From: Nereocystis luetkeana
Taxonomy: Eukaryota; Sar; Phaeophyceae; Laminariales; Laminariaceae
Direction: 5' to 3'
DNA: 64,000 nucleotides
NCBI GenBank assembly: GCA_031213475.1
Contig: JARUPZ010000012.1
Coordinates: 11,242,727-11,306,726 of the forward strand
Under the pieces are notes generated by a model. That model searched no databases. It was not told the DNA's origin and worked only from the letters and a program-made list of their open reading frames with translations. Below are positions 33,301-40,800 of this stretch, one piece after another; the stretch's first letter is position 1; each line of letters starts with the position of its first letter. Position numbers and translations under genes: made by a program.

Positions 33301-34103
33301 GTACTTTATACCAGGTACCTGGTATATGTCACGCCAGTACATGGTTCGGTCAACCAGGTACCTGGCACACAGCAGTAGTATCAGATACTCGTATATGGCG
33401 AGAACAACAACAACGTGAATCATACGGGTGCGTCGTTTTGAGGGTATCGTATGTTGAAGATTTGAGTCGTTTTCCGATGACGATGGACATCTATGTACCA
33501 AGTACCTAAATAAGGTACCACTGCTGTACTACGCTCTGGTATGGTTGACATGTGTCCAACGACTGTGAGCTACGAGCAGTAGTGGAGTCTCCACGACATT
33601 GGGAGATTCTTAGTCGGCAGGACGTGGGCAAGCACCAGCCACTAACATCATCGTACATATGCCTGCGCCAGGCCGTCCCACCCAACTGGGTCCCGGTTGT
33701 CTCTGTCGCTCGATGCGACCCTCTAACATACTGACATTAGTATTGGAAGAAGAAGCTACACATGTGGACTACAGCAGCACGCATCGACCTGCTCAAGAAA
33801 CATCCTCTCAACCCATCTCGTTCGGAACGAGAAACGCAAGAATACTCTCAAACACAAACATGTAGCTGCCCAGTGCTGTAGAACAGTGGGCATGCTAGTG
33901 TAGAGGGAAAGAGCATACCAGGCTATCGCCGCTCACCTCCTGGTGCTTGCTCGGCTTGCTACTCGTACAGAAGCAGCAGAGACCTGATGGCCTCGTGTTG
34001 TCGAGGCAGGAACCGCCGTCAAACTAGCAGTTGGCGGCACGTGCACCACAAATGCCGTCGCGCATGATACTAGCACCGGTGTACACACAAGGAATGTCCT
34101 CAT
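10210..34103 (-). CDS. Plastid-type alpha/beta hydrolase, ABHD10-like, nine exons; nucleophile Ser replaced by Gly
   Basis: Minus-strand exons: 34103-33937, 24423-24300, 19367-19186, 18152-18060, 15521-15394, 13959-13835, 12897-12788, 12028-11941, 10326-10210. All junctions are GT-AG, and phases 2,0,2,2,1,0,2,0 match, giving 377 residues. Residues 1-20 ([18 protein letters not shown]) look like a signal peptide ending in a plastid-type junction, then a Ser/Thr/Arg-rich transit-like region. The fold follows the ABHD10 group of serine hydrolases: ISYMALSG, a strand at [28 protein letters not shown], the elbow strand [27 protein letters not shown] and LIKTASHHL. The acid (Asp313) and histidine (His343) are present. 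The elbow, GSSLGG in human ABHD10, reads GGGVGG here, so the serine position is Gly215. The protein may be a non-catalytic relative, or the 9-G run coding this site may hold an error. Exons 1 and 2 rest on phase and the presequence, not on homology. Confidence 0.85.
11401..11507 (-). mobile_element. MITE-A copy
   Basis: Same termini as the reference copy; the inner part is in the reverse orientation (GGTTTTTGTGAGTACCGTAGG). It lies in intron 8 of the hydrolase. Confidence 0.8.
11584..11668. mobile_element. MITE-C copy, well kept
   Basis: TACCACTTTGACCCAGAATG at the left and CATTCCCGGTCAGAGTGGTA at the right; the inner arms are AAGCCCCGTTTGATATTAAT and CAAACGGGGCCT. Confidence 0.8.
11700..11811. 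mobile_element. MITE-B copy, decayed ends
   Basis: Long inverted-repeat element. Left arm CCCTTTTAGCACTGTTAG, ACTGCAGTCCTGTTTC; right arm AACGAGACTGCAGTCT and CCTAAAAGG. The flanking TTAA is lost. Confidence 0.7.
13139..13252 (+). mobile_element. MITE-A copy, diverged
   Basis: The ends read CTATTGCGGGGGACCATAT and TTCCCCCGTAATAG, with ACGGTACACACAAAAAACC inside. It lies in intron 6 of the hydrolase. Confidence 0.75.
13350..13446. mobile_element. MITE-B copy, diverged
   Basis: CCCTTTTTGGACCGCGG at the left and CCAAAACGGGGCTGCAG then CTAAAAGGGTTA at the right. It lies just beyond a MITE-A. Confidence 0.65.
13985..14230. mobile_element. Family-D element
   Basis: TATCGATATCGGGATCGAAC at the left, CGAATCGAAACTTTTCGATA at the right, with GCCAGCGGATGGAAGGC in the middle, equivalent to the GCCAGGGGATATAGAGGGC of the copy at 8090. 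The left end overlaps the last bases of hydrolase exon 6's upstream intron. Confidence 0.6.
14345..14440. mobile_element. MITE-B copy
   Basis: CTTTAGAACGGCAGTCCCG at the left, CAAAACGGGACTGCAGTCC at the right. The outer TTAA is not kept. Confidence 0.7.
15394..15521 (-). CDS. Exon 5 of the hydrolase: nucleophile elbow
   Basis: This exon codes residues 190-231: [16 protein letters not shown], then the strand EVIIV and the elbow GGGVGGW, then the helix [12 protein letters not shown]. In ABHD10-type hydrolases the elbow is G-S-S-x-G-G with the second Ser as nucleophile. Here that residue is Gly215, coded inside an uninterrupted run of nine G on the coding strand. The reading frame is intact on both sides and the splice phases (2 in, 1 out) fit the neighbouring exons. 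Confidence 0.85.
16102..16185. mobile_element. MITE-C copy, diverged
   Basis: TACCACTGTGTACCGAAATA and CTAGGGACAGAGTGGTA. A second, partial copy (right half, ending GATCAGAGCGGTA) lies near 16515-16576. Confidence 0.6.
16727..16836 (+). mobile_element. MITE-A copy
   Basis: Well-kept ends with GTTAACAGGACC in the left arm and GGTCCTGTTAAC in the right. The matched A-to-G type changes in both arms mark a subfamily shared with the copy at 28094. It lies in intron 4 of the hydrolase. Confidence 0.8.
16961..17345 (+). repeat. Diverged tandem duplication with a CAG microsatellite
   Basis: Two units of about 170-200 bp share CTCCGTTACCCTCCG-like, CCCCGCCAAGGC, CACCTCGCACGAATCTCG and GCTGCCCAAGGCAC. 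The second unit has a (CAG) run at 17140-17166 and telomere-like CCTAGCCTAACCTAACC at 17224-17244. Confidence 0.7.
17580..17945. repeat. Family-K repeat, two units
   Basis: CACCCTTCATGCGACTCGCC occurs at about 17595 and 17858 with similar flanks. The first unit continues CTGGTCGGTGAAAATCCGAC and GTACACCCCCCACC. Related pieces lie at 35810-35930 (CTGGTCGGTGAAAACCCGAC, C-run) and, reversed, at 59625-59760 in G-alpha intron 2. Confidence 0.65.
18236..18320. mobile_element. MITE-C copy
   Basis: TACCACTCTGTACGGAAATA and TTTTCGGTCAGAGCGGTG. It lies 84 bp upstream, on the coding strand, of hydrolase exon 4. Confidence 0.65.
18395..18504 (+). mobile_element. MITE-A copy, diverged left end
   Basis: The left end is decayed (CTACGGCGAACCTTAG); the right end is intact (CTATGGCCCCCCGTATTAG). 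It lies in intron 3 or 4 sequence next to a MITE-C (18236) and a MITE-B (18585), in intron 3 of the hydrolase. Confidence 0.7.
18585..18690. mobile_element. MITE-B copy
   Basis: Starts TTAACCCTTTAAGAACTGCA and ends CCCCAAAGGGGTA. The inner arms pair GTCCCGTTTAGGGGACAAAC with the right side. Confidence 0.75.
18890..19215 (-). repeat. Decayed tandem copies of the hydrolase exon-3 end
   Basis: At least three imperfect units of 58-75 bp follow exon 3 in the minus-strand direction. Each repeats GAGCGGAGGCGTTCTGCCTTG-like sequence (plus strand), which in the exon codes KAERLRS and includes the GTGAGG donor. The clearest extra unit, at 19055-19095, keeps a GT at the donor position. Confidence 0.7.
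20991..21107 (-). mobile_element. MITE-A copy
   Basis: The ends read TTTACGGGGGACCATAG and CCATGGTCCCCCGTAATA, with GTGTACCGTAGG inside. It directly abuts a SINE-1 fragment on its right. Confidence 0.8.
21118..21258 (-). mobile_element. SINE-1 body fragment
   Basis: The reverse complement of the SINE-1 body: ATCGCGAGAAGAATCC, CTCGTCGACTTGCG and AATTGTGCCTA match the forward copies. The head is missing. Confidence 0.65.
21348..21457 (-). mobile_element. MITE-A copy
   Basis: The ends read ATTACGGGGGGACCATAG and CTATGGCCCTCCGTAATAG, with GTGTAGCGTAGG inside. Confidence 0.8.
21768..22105 (+). mobile_element. SINE-2 copy, tRNA-headed
   Basis: The head GGTGGCTTGGTGGGTGG and the B-box GGTTCAAGTCT are tRNA-like. 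The body shares a GGCACGTACCG word with SINE-1 but then reads CTGTGACCACGGCTTG and ends in an A-rich tail. Confidence 0.7.
22549..22911 (+). mobile_element. SINE-1 copy, diverged
   Basis: The head CCAGTCGCCCCCGGTAGTC and the B-box AGTTCGAAACCC are followed by GAGAGCGCCTTCG, the GCGCACTTCAATTTAGACG region, GAGGGAAGAAAGGGCTGAAG and a purine-rich tail. Confidence 0.7.
22950..23290. mobile_element. Family-H element
   Basis: AGGGCTGTAAGTTGGCTGAC opens it; repeated GTAGTTTGCGGAGTTTCGCG-like words fill it; GCCATCCAACTAACAACTAG lies at the right. Ends of the type (C)AGGG...GAGTTGGCTG recall hAT-like MITEs; this is tentative. Confidence 0.55.
23790..23940. repeat. GTCGG pentamer repeat
   Basis: GGGTCGGGTCGGGTCGG on the plus strand and, 60-100 bp later, CCCGACCCGACCCG. 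The two arms can pair into a hairpin and the G-rich strand could form a quadruplex. Confidence 0.7.
24300..24423 (-). CDS. Exon 2 of the hydrolase (linker)
   Basis: The acceptor CTGCACAG precedes GGAGACAAGCC and the donor is GGG/GTACGC. The 41 codons read [18 protein letters not shown] and then a charged, helix-like stretch ending QEASSIG. It codes no known domain and would sit between the transit peptide and the hydrolase core. An in-frame ATG at 24449, just above the exon, offers another start if exon 1 belongs to something else. Directly upstream, at 24450-24620, is a low-complexity G/T-rich stretch. Confidence 0.5.
24450..24640 (+). repeat. G/T-rich low-complexity stretch
   Basis: Runs of TGTTGTG, GGGCTGGG and GGATTGTT; directly upstream, on the coding strand, of hydrolase exon 2's acceptor. 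Confidence 0.7.
25328..25412. mobile_element. MITE-C copy, diverged
   Basis: CACCACTCTGCCCGGGTATA and TATTCCCGGTCAGCG, inner arms CCCCGTCCGATATTCG and CAAACGAGG. A more decayed relative (CCCCGTCCAATATTC to ACCGGGGCTTGC) lies at about 25748-25805. Confidence 0.6.
25985..26024. mobile_element. MITE-B right-arm fragment
   Basis: AATTCCAAGTCATTTGTCC, then CGAACGGGAGTGCAGTC and AAAGGGGTTGA; the left arm is not clear. Confidence 0.55.
26811..26906. mobile_element. MITE-B copy, well kept
   Basis: Starts TTAACCCCTTTAGAACTGCA and ends GGTTCTAAAAGGGTTA. It shares TCTCATTTTGG and CCCCAAATCGGG with the copy at 44118, from which it differs at only a handful of sites. Confidence 0.85.
27353..27397 (+). 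repeat. ATC microsatellite
   Basis: About thirteen CATCAT-type trinucleotides in a row, interrupted once near the left end. Confidence 0.9.
27640..27935. mobile_element. Family-J element
   Basis: Contains CTTGAGCCCTTTGGGATCCC, AGCGTCCGCGAGCAGCGTG, CCGCACGACTCCT, CCCAATCACG and CTGAAGTCCCAAGACGGTT in the same order as the copy at 51610. Confidence 0.65.
28094..28203 (+). mobile_element. MITE-A copy
   Basis: Intact ends. The arms carry GTTAACAGGACC and GGTCCTGTTAAC as in the copy at 16727. Confidence 0.8.
28363..28896. mobile_element. Family-H element
   Basis: GGGGCTGTGAATTGGTTGAC at the left and GTCCGTCCAACTCGCAGTCC at the right, with GAGTCCTGCGTCTTTGTGCC inside. Confidence 0.6.
28897..29006. 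mobile_element. Decayed MITE-A copy
   Basis: Only CATTACGGGGAAAC, AGGACCAAATA and ATGGTCCCCCAGAATA remain clear. It lies at the right end of a family-H element, and its spacing matches a full-length but old copy. Confidence 0.45.
29416..29942. mobile_element. Family-H element carrying a family-E insertion
   Basis: TAGGGATGCGAGTTGGCTGG at the left and AGTCAGCCAACTCACAGGCC at the right. The family-E element at 29505-29740 lies inside it. Confidence 0.65.
29505..29740. mobile_element. Family-E element inside a family-H element
   Basis: CACGTGATGAAACAACACCC at the left and GATGACCCGTGTGATA at the right; inside are CTGATTTTCTCGACA, GACGAGATCTTCCCAAAGCC and TGGAGAAAGCCGGCG. Confidence 0.65.
30600..30845. 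mobile_element. Family-D element
   Basis: ATCGTATCGAGCGCGTTTGG and ATCGAACTCGATTCCGATA mark the two arms; a CTATTAATAGCATCCCCGG word lies in the centre. Confidence 0.6.
30940..31135. mobile_element. Family-E element, ends worn
   Basis: CAGAGGGCATTTTCCCCG, CGTCCCTCGGCGTTTG and CCAAGGGTGTGTTTTATC follow the family pattern. Confidence 0.5.
31476..31887. mobile_element. Family-H element carrying a MITE-B insertion
   Basis: GGGGCTGTGAGCTGTGAGTT at the left and AGTCGGCCAACTCACAACCC at the right. A decayed MITE-B is at 31590-31690. Confidence 0.65.
31590..31690. mobile_element. MITE-B copy inside a family-H element
   Basis: GAGCCTTCTGGGACTGCA at the left, GCTGCAGTATACACG and AAAAGGGTTGA at the right. 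It is diverged and lies within the family-H copy at 31476-31886. Confidence 0.6.
33937..34103 (-). CDS. Exon 1 of the hydrolase: bipartite plastid presequence
   Basis: The first in-frame ATG of the open frame is at 34103. The 55 complete codons begin [20 protein letters not shown], a short charged start plus a hydrophobic core, then AlaThrAla-Phe. This resembles the signal/transit junction of stramenopile plastid proteins. Thr-, Ser-, Ala- and Arg-rich residues with almost no acids follow. The donor is AG/GTGAGC in phase 2, which fits the phase-2 start of the exon at 24423. The joining intron is 9513 bp. No family similarity ties this exon to the core, so the link is inferred from strand, phase and function. 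Confidence 0.6.
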
Positions 34104-34776
34104 GACAAGCAAAGCACGCTCTACTAGCAGCAGTACTAGCACTCCTCTGCCGATCGACAAGCCGAGAGTAGGGGGTGTTCAACAAATGTCCCCTTTCCAT
34201 AATGCCTCTTTGCTATGCTGGAGGGCTTGCATCCTATATCAGCACTAGAATCAACCTCGTTTGGACACTCGCATCTATTGCTGCTGTAGACAGGAGACAG
34301 GAATACCGCAAAGGGCTCGATTCGGCAAGACATCCTGTCCCTCGGCTTGGGGCTTACGGGGCACTAAGCCAATCGTTGTTGAGGAGCTAGGACGGACGGG
34401 CACGACCTAGAGATCAACCGCGATCGTGAAAACAGCAGCCGGAGGGCTGGAAAGGAAATAATATACAAAAAAAGAGAACGAGTCGAAAAAAGCCCGTCCC
34501 GCACATCTGCCACTGGGAACGCTTGAGGGAAGCTGCGGGTCGGGTGTTTGGAGACTTTCGATCAGAAGCAGGTGGCCATTGCCACTGGAACGCGTATCGA
34601 GGCCCCGACTGAGCTGGAATATTTTTGCAGTCCTTTCCGCGCAGCAGAGAGGGTGGCCTTTTGGTTCATCTGCGACTAGCAAGAGCATCCTGTTGGCGAT
34701 TATCTTGTCATACACAACAGCCGCAACAGCAGCAGTGTAGTTTGAACGAGAGGCAAGCAGCAAGCACGCAAGCAGC
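34104..34776. promoter_or_regulatory. Shared divergent upstream region of the hydrolase and G-alpha genes
   Basis: The two start codons are 673 bp apart on opposite strands, so both 5' UTRs and promoters must lie here unless an untranslated first exon exists further off. I see no clear TATA box at a fixed distance. Just before the G-alpha ATG the plus strand repeats AGCAAGCA-like units (34752-34775), and the ATG context is AGCAGCATGG. None of the listed MITE families is inserted here, in contrast to the introns on both sides. Confidence 0.4.
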
Positions 34777-34857
34777 ATGGGGTGCACCCAGTCGAAAGAT
34801 GCGGAGGACACGACAGCGGCGCGGCGTAGCCGAGATCTCCAGCGGGCTCTAGAGCAG
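34777..34857 (+). CDS. Exon 1 of G-alpha: lipidation and alpha-N helix
   Basis: Twenty-seven codons in phase 0, reading MGCTQSKDAEDTTAARR and then SRDLQRALEQ, followed by the donor GTGAGT. The residues match the N-terminal helix of G-alpha subunits (MGC, then charged residues, then a basic and hydrophobic helix that contacts G-beta). They run straight into DNKAEQEKIKLLLLG of exon 2, the usual spacing from Met1 to the P-loop. Confidence 0.85.
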
Positions 34858-37800
34858 GTGAGTGTGGTATTTCAAGCTTGTATTCCGTTGCCGCCCCCTG
34901 CTCCTGTTTGCTTTTTGCGTATTGCAGCGCGCCAAGGCCCATCATCAGGAGACGGCTCTCATATTTTTTTGGTGCGCGGTTGGGTCTCATGTTTCATTTC
35001 TCGACTCTACTCTCCATGCATTTCAAAGTGCGTCCCTCGTCACGACTCAGGGGAATGCGGTTCAGTCTCATCGCGGGCGGAATAGCACCCCCTCTGTCCA
35101 CAAAGAAACCGGTGGTGCCTCCTGCTTCAGCTTTTCGCCGCCGCAGCCGCCGCTGCCGTGCTGTCCCTACGGCGCATCCGAAGAAGCAAAGGGGCCATCC
35201 ATGGCTCATCAAACAGTCACTCGGATCATTGGTATGATAGATTTGAGTTTCCAAGCGACCAAGACTACCCGGACGATAAGCCGAAAATCGAAGCCTTGTG
35301 TCCACATACAGCAGGACGGAACAGAAAACAGAACCGTCAGTTATTATACATCCGTCCATCCCCTTCCCTCCTGCCCAAGCTTCTGGCTCTCGGCCCCTCC
35401 CGCAGCACGCCTCCCCCCCCCCCTCCCCCCCCCTCCCATACTAGAGGCTACGTACTGCTTGCTATCTATCGCGTGGTCCCGTGATTTCCCTGTGCACCCC
35501 AAATCTCGAAAAGTTTCCCATTACTTCTGATTTGAGTGACGGTTGAATTGTTGGCGCGGTTGCTTTGAATTTACTTTTTCAGATTGTTTTGGCTACACGC
35601 CATGATACTGGTACTTGTATACTCCCGACGACTGCTATTTAATATTAATACACGCACTACTCTATTAATAGTAGAGATGCTTTTACATACCTGGTAGAGC
35701 ATACAGCAGTAAAGAAGGTACCATGTACGTATCCGAGGTACAGAGTATGTTCTATTTAATATTAATACCTGGTAGATGAGTACGAGTATATACGAACTTG
35801 GTCTGACCCCTCTGGTCGGTGAAAACCCGACGTGCTCTGTCTCGCGGCATTGTGGGGTTGGGAGGGTTTATTCATTATTGTCATACGGCTTCGGCCTGTA
35901 TGATATCGTGTACACCCCCCCCCCCCCCCCGCTCCTGCGCTCCGTCTCGAGAGGGATGCGTGGTCAATGGTCGAATGACTGAGGCAATCAACCAATGAGT
36001 ACACCCTCCCCCCCCCGAACCAGACAACAAGATAGAAGCCAAAAACCAGGTATCACGAATAGGCAGGCTATTGTGCGGCCTCAAGTCACTCCCACACGAT
36101 TTTTTTACTGGAAGTTTACTGCCAAGTATACCTGGTACCTGATATGAAACACCAACTCCAAGTAGATATAAGAACACGTACGGCACTCCGACGTCCCAGC
36201 CGGAACAAGCAAAGCCTCGCACCCTGGCACCACGAAATAACGAGGGGCAAGTGAAATAAAGGAGAAAAAAGTCCATTGCCTTCAAGAACGTCCTCTGCGT
36301 ACTTGCAACCCGGGGGAAAAATGAAGAGAATGAATGAGGAATAGATGGGAAAACGATCGAAAAGAAACGCATAGCTAGGAGAAAAGTTTCACCACCGAGC
36401 AGGTTATTTCGTGTTTTTTTCGTCCCAAAGATAGCCTGTTTTAGCGCTAAACGTAGAGCTAGACGTCAGAGAGCCCGCTTTGCAGCTTTCACCACCAGGA
36501 AGGATGTTTCGTATTTTTGTATTTTTTGTATTTTTCAGTTGGAGTGATTTTGTTTCTGCGTGCTTCTGGTGGAGACCCTGCCTGCTGTCTGTCTGTCTGT
36601 CTGGCTGCCTCCGACTCCCTGGCCTGGATGGAGGTTGACGTTGGCTTGAATTGACCGGCTGGCTTGACTGCTCACTTACTAGAGCTTTGATGATTGGCTT
36701 TTCTACTCCATCTATAAGTATGCAGTTGTGCTCATGCTAATTCATCGCCATAATGCAGTCCATATCATATGCATCTGGTGGTGAACCAAATATGGACAAA
36801 ATCAAGGTTATCACATTCTCACGGAGGCATTGTCACTATTAATATTAATACTCGTATATGGCCCTTTCCCCCTCGCACGGTAGCCGGAGCACTCGGTTTA
36901 TCAGCAACCTGTCATACGTTCCATATCGTGAATGCCTGGTGCACATGATATCAACAAGGCCACTGACTTACAGGTAGGTGCCGTACAAGCAGTAGTAGTA
37001 TCCACAACGGCTGGATTATGATACCACGCTGTCCGGAAATGTAAGGATCGTTTTGCGTTGTACTATCAATAGCACTCTTTCCGGGAATGGATTGGCCGTT
37101 TTATTTCCTACTATTAATATTATACGAAGTAAAACTCGAATAATCCTTACATTTCCGGACGGAGTGGTATTGTTGCAATATCGAACGTACCCGCAGCTTT
37201 CAATTCAAGGCTGCATCCGGTTCTGCTGGTAGTTATTGCGTGTGTTTGGAACCCGTTTAGCCGTGGACCGTGTCCCCTGTACCGGAAAGGCACGGCGCAT
37301 GCCGGTCCAAATGTTGCTCTGTCCTCTCTCTCCGGGTGTCGGCATCTATCACGGCACCTCGAACTCTGCGGGAGACCGCCCCTAATTCTTCCGCGCGTAC
37401 TGCCTGAACCATCTTAGATCATAGACCTGATGAACAGCAGGAGGAGTAGGTCACGTATCGTATCATACTACTATATTGATACGAATACAACCACTTCTAT
37501 AAGTAAGTACACTAGTCTTATTAATAGGTATCAATACTTACGTACCACTCTGGCCGGAAATATAGGTCCTGTTTTGATTTTCACATCACAGTTAAAAAGT
37601 GGACCTTTGCGTCCAGATTGGTCCAGGTACCGTGCCAGCAATATAATAGTAGCGCTTTGTCCGGAAAAATAATGGCCTTTGGGATATCTATGTTTTTTAC
37701 GGACGGTCCTTACATTTTGGTTGGGCTCTGTCCAGAATGTAGGCACGGTTTGGACTTTCAGATGTATACACGAACAATCCTTACATTTCCGGCCAGAGTG

Positions 37801-40800
37801 AGTGAGTGATGCATGGCGCATGGCGTCGTCTGACGTCGTTTCATTTCTTGCCTCTTGCTTCTTGCTTTTCGATGATGTTGTCGTTTACCTGGTACGTGGT
37901 TTCACTCTAGGTGTACCTGGTACCTGGTAATATTATCTATTACGCACGTACGTACCCCGGCCAGATTCCTCAACCCGTTGTTCTATTTCTGTTTGGTGTT
38001 TGGTGTTTGTTCGCGCGTTGTGACAAGGGAGGTGAATCAGAAAGATTCACGTACGTACGTACTGGTACTCTCTTTTTTTCAGCTGTTTTTTACTTTAAAC
38101 TTTGAACTTCGTTGTGTTATCCCATGTCATATCATCCGCGGCTAGCGCGAGGAGTGTCTCTGCTCGTGTGATGTATCTTGCGTGGTGTGTTTTGTGTCCT
38201 TTGTTGCCTGTTGGATTTTGTGTTCTCTGTGTTGGGTGTTGCTTGTAGTGTGTCGTGTATTGCGCGTTGCGTCTCTTGATTCATGCACTACATACTTTAC
38301 ATGCCGGGGGCGGAAGTGTCGCGGAGCCTCATCCCGCACCCAGTTCTCCTCGATATCAGTATGTCACGGGACGTCCCACCCCCGATATGCCCTATGCCTC
38401 TGTTGTATTGGTACGCTATGGGATATGACAGCAGTCGTCTATTTAGCCTACAACAGCAGTGCCGGTAATAGGTCGTGCCCTGCTTGGTGAGAGTGGTGAA
38501 TTATTGCTGGTAATTGGAGGGGCATTGCACAAGAAGAGAAAACGACACGTCACACCCCCCAGATGGAAATCAAAACCAGGCAAAAGATCAAGAGACTATT
38601 TTCCCGCAGGCAACGATCACAAGGAAGGAGAACTTGACGCCTGTCCCATACAACATACAACCGCCCTTGGCCTTGCTTGCTCCTTTCTGGTACTGATTGT
38701 ATTGATCATTTTATATTGATGTATCATAACGGATAGTATACGGAATGAAAATGGTCTTGGTGCCATTTTCAATCAACATTTGAATCTCCGCTGGGGTTTG
38801 TTAGCGGTGTGTTCCAATGTTTTAATGTTGTTCGTTGATTGTTAATGTTAATAGCAACCGCGTCGCTCCGAGTCCACACACTTTTTTGCAGCGGTATTCA
38901 TAGCGTACAGCCCCGGTGATGAGATAGCACACCCCCTGGGAAGATTTCCGAGGCTGATTTTCTCGCCAATGGGGAAGGTTCGAACGCCGAGCGATGCGTC
39001 GATTGAAATATTTCGTCGAGATCTTCCCGAAAGCCACAATTTTTTAGTGCGTGCTCCAAGCCTATGCTCGTCCTGCTTTGGAGACACTCGGCTCTGGGGT
39101 TCATCGAAGGGAGTGTGTTAGCTTATTACCAGGTACATTAGTACCGTATTATACGGTTCGAGTACATAAAACCAACAACTGTAGTACCGGTATTCAGCTG
39201 TATTATTAAAAGTAGATGAACCGTTTTGGTACCTGAAAGGGAAAACGCCACGACAAACAATGATGGCTACAAACAGAAGGCATCGGCCGATGATACAAAA
39301 TTAATTTGTAGCAACCGAAACCAACAATGCGAGGACCTGCACGACGCGGGCGCAGGCAGGCAGGCGGGCAGCATCATGCTACGTGGACGTGTGCTGCTAC
39401 TGGCTCACACGTTTCATAAATGGTTGCGAAATACCAAGCATGCATGCCCATTGTTTCGGCCGATTTTATCTCTGGTCCCAAAATAGTTACAACTGTAGTA
39501 TAATAGTATTATTAAAGTTTGTCTACTGCTGTGTCATGATCGCCTCCTATGGGACTCTGAGAGGGGGAAAGTGTCGAACGTACCGTAAGGAGTAAGAACG
39601 TTGAGTTCGCACAGGGGTGAGTGCGATCGTTTTGAAGATTTAGAGCTCACTTTCTCGATAACGGTAAGGGCCCTAGAATCGAACATTAACATCCTATTTT
39701 GGGAAGGCTCAGGACTAGATCTTTCCTTAAACAACTTCTTGCTTGTTGGTGTTCCGTATTGGCGACTTTCCCATTCTCAAAAGGTCGACTCCTGAAAAAA
39801 ATCACGCCGTGTGCGAGCTCAACCACGCCCTTTACGGTGCTCGACGAGTACGTCTTCCGCCACGCGCAGACTCGAGGCGGCCCGGGGCTGCTGTTACGGG
39901 GGGCCGTAGTACGTAGTACATACCAGGTACCAGGTAGTAATAAGAGCTCAACTTAAACCTAAGCACTTACTTTTCCCCAATGTTTACGGACCGTTTTGTT
40001 TCTGGTTACCATGTCCCCCCTTAACCCTTTTAGGGCTGTTAGGACTGCAGTCCCGAATTGGGGACAAAACCAGTCAAATTCTGGGGAGTTTGTCTCGAAC
40101 ACGGGACTGCGGTCCTCAAAGCGTCAACCCTTTTAGAACCGCAGTCCCGTTTTGGGGACAAACCAGTCAAATTTCAAATAGTTTGTCCCCAAAAGGAGAC
40201 TGCGGTTCTAAAGGGGTAGTGGATGTTATGTGTTCATCAGGAGTGCAACCTTGGGGTTATTGACGACACGCGGCCAGCATTATGATATTATGGTGCTCGT
40301 TCTTCTGTGCGCTCTTCCTGTTAATAGTCCTCGTTGGGCTATCAGCCTTGATAGAGGAAGCTTGAGCATAAAAAGCGACGTTTTTTCACGGAAGCGGCCA
40401 CTGCGCGATTGATGGATGATAGTGCACCAGGTTGCAATGCGAGGAGTCGTACGGCACCGACGGGCGCAATCAACATCATCCCATCCCATGATACCCATAC
40501 GTGTGGGTCCTCACGCTGCTCGTAGACGGTTGATATGATATTATCAAAGTTATGTTTGTTTCGGTCGCCATTTAAAGGTTCCAGAGGCGCGAATAGATGA
40601 ATGAAGGTTGACAACGCCGCAACTTGTCGTGTTCTAGGTCGCTATTAATATTCGCTTTGTTGAGAGCGCCTTGCAGCGTGGGTAGGCACAATTCGATGCG
40701 AGTCGACGAGGGAAGAAAAGGCTGAAATCTTCTCGCGATAAAAAAAATGAAGGCACGTACCGTAGCGGGAAGGGGGGAGAAGAGCCTGCTATGTGACCCC

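Larger units (their letters stand above)
24424..33936 (-). other. Intron 1 of the hydrolase
   Basis: A 9.5-kb intron filled with repeats: telomere-like CCCTAA pairs (25540-25575), MITE-C pieces (25328-25412 and near 25740), MITE-B copies (25985 fragment, 26811), an ATC microsatellite (27353-27396), a family-J element (27640-27935), MITE-A copies (28094, 28897 decayed), three family-H elements (28363, 29416, 31476) with nested insertions, a family-D element (30600-30845) and family-E copies. The stretch 31890-33540 is rich in TACCAGGTA/TACCTGGTA words and holds a GGGATCAGG-rich repeat at 32220-32500. No coding exon was recognised inside it. Confidence 0.55.

Noticed and set aside
34862-35530. 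222-codon open frame after G-alpha exon 1
   Set aside because: It starts within the intron, runs through a C-run and shows no domain; it is the result of chance and composition.
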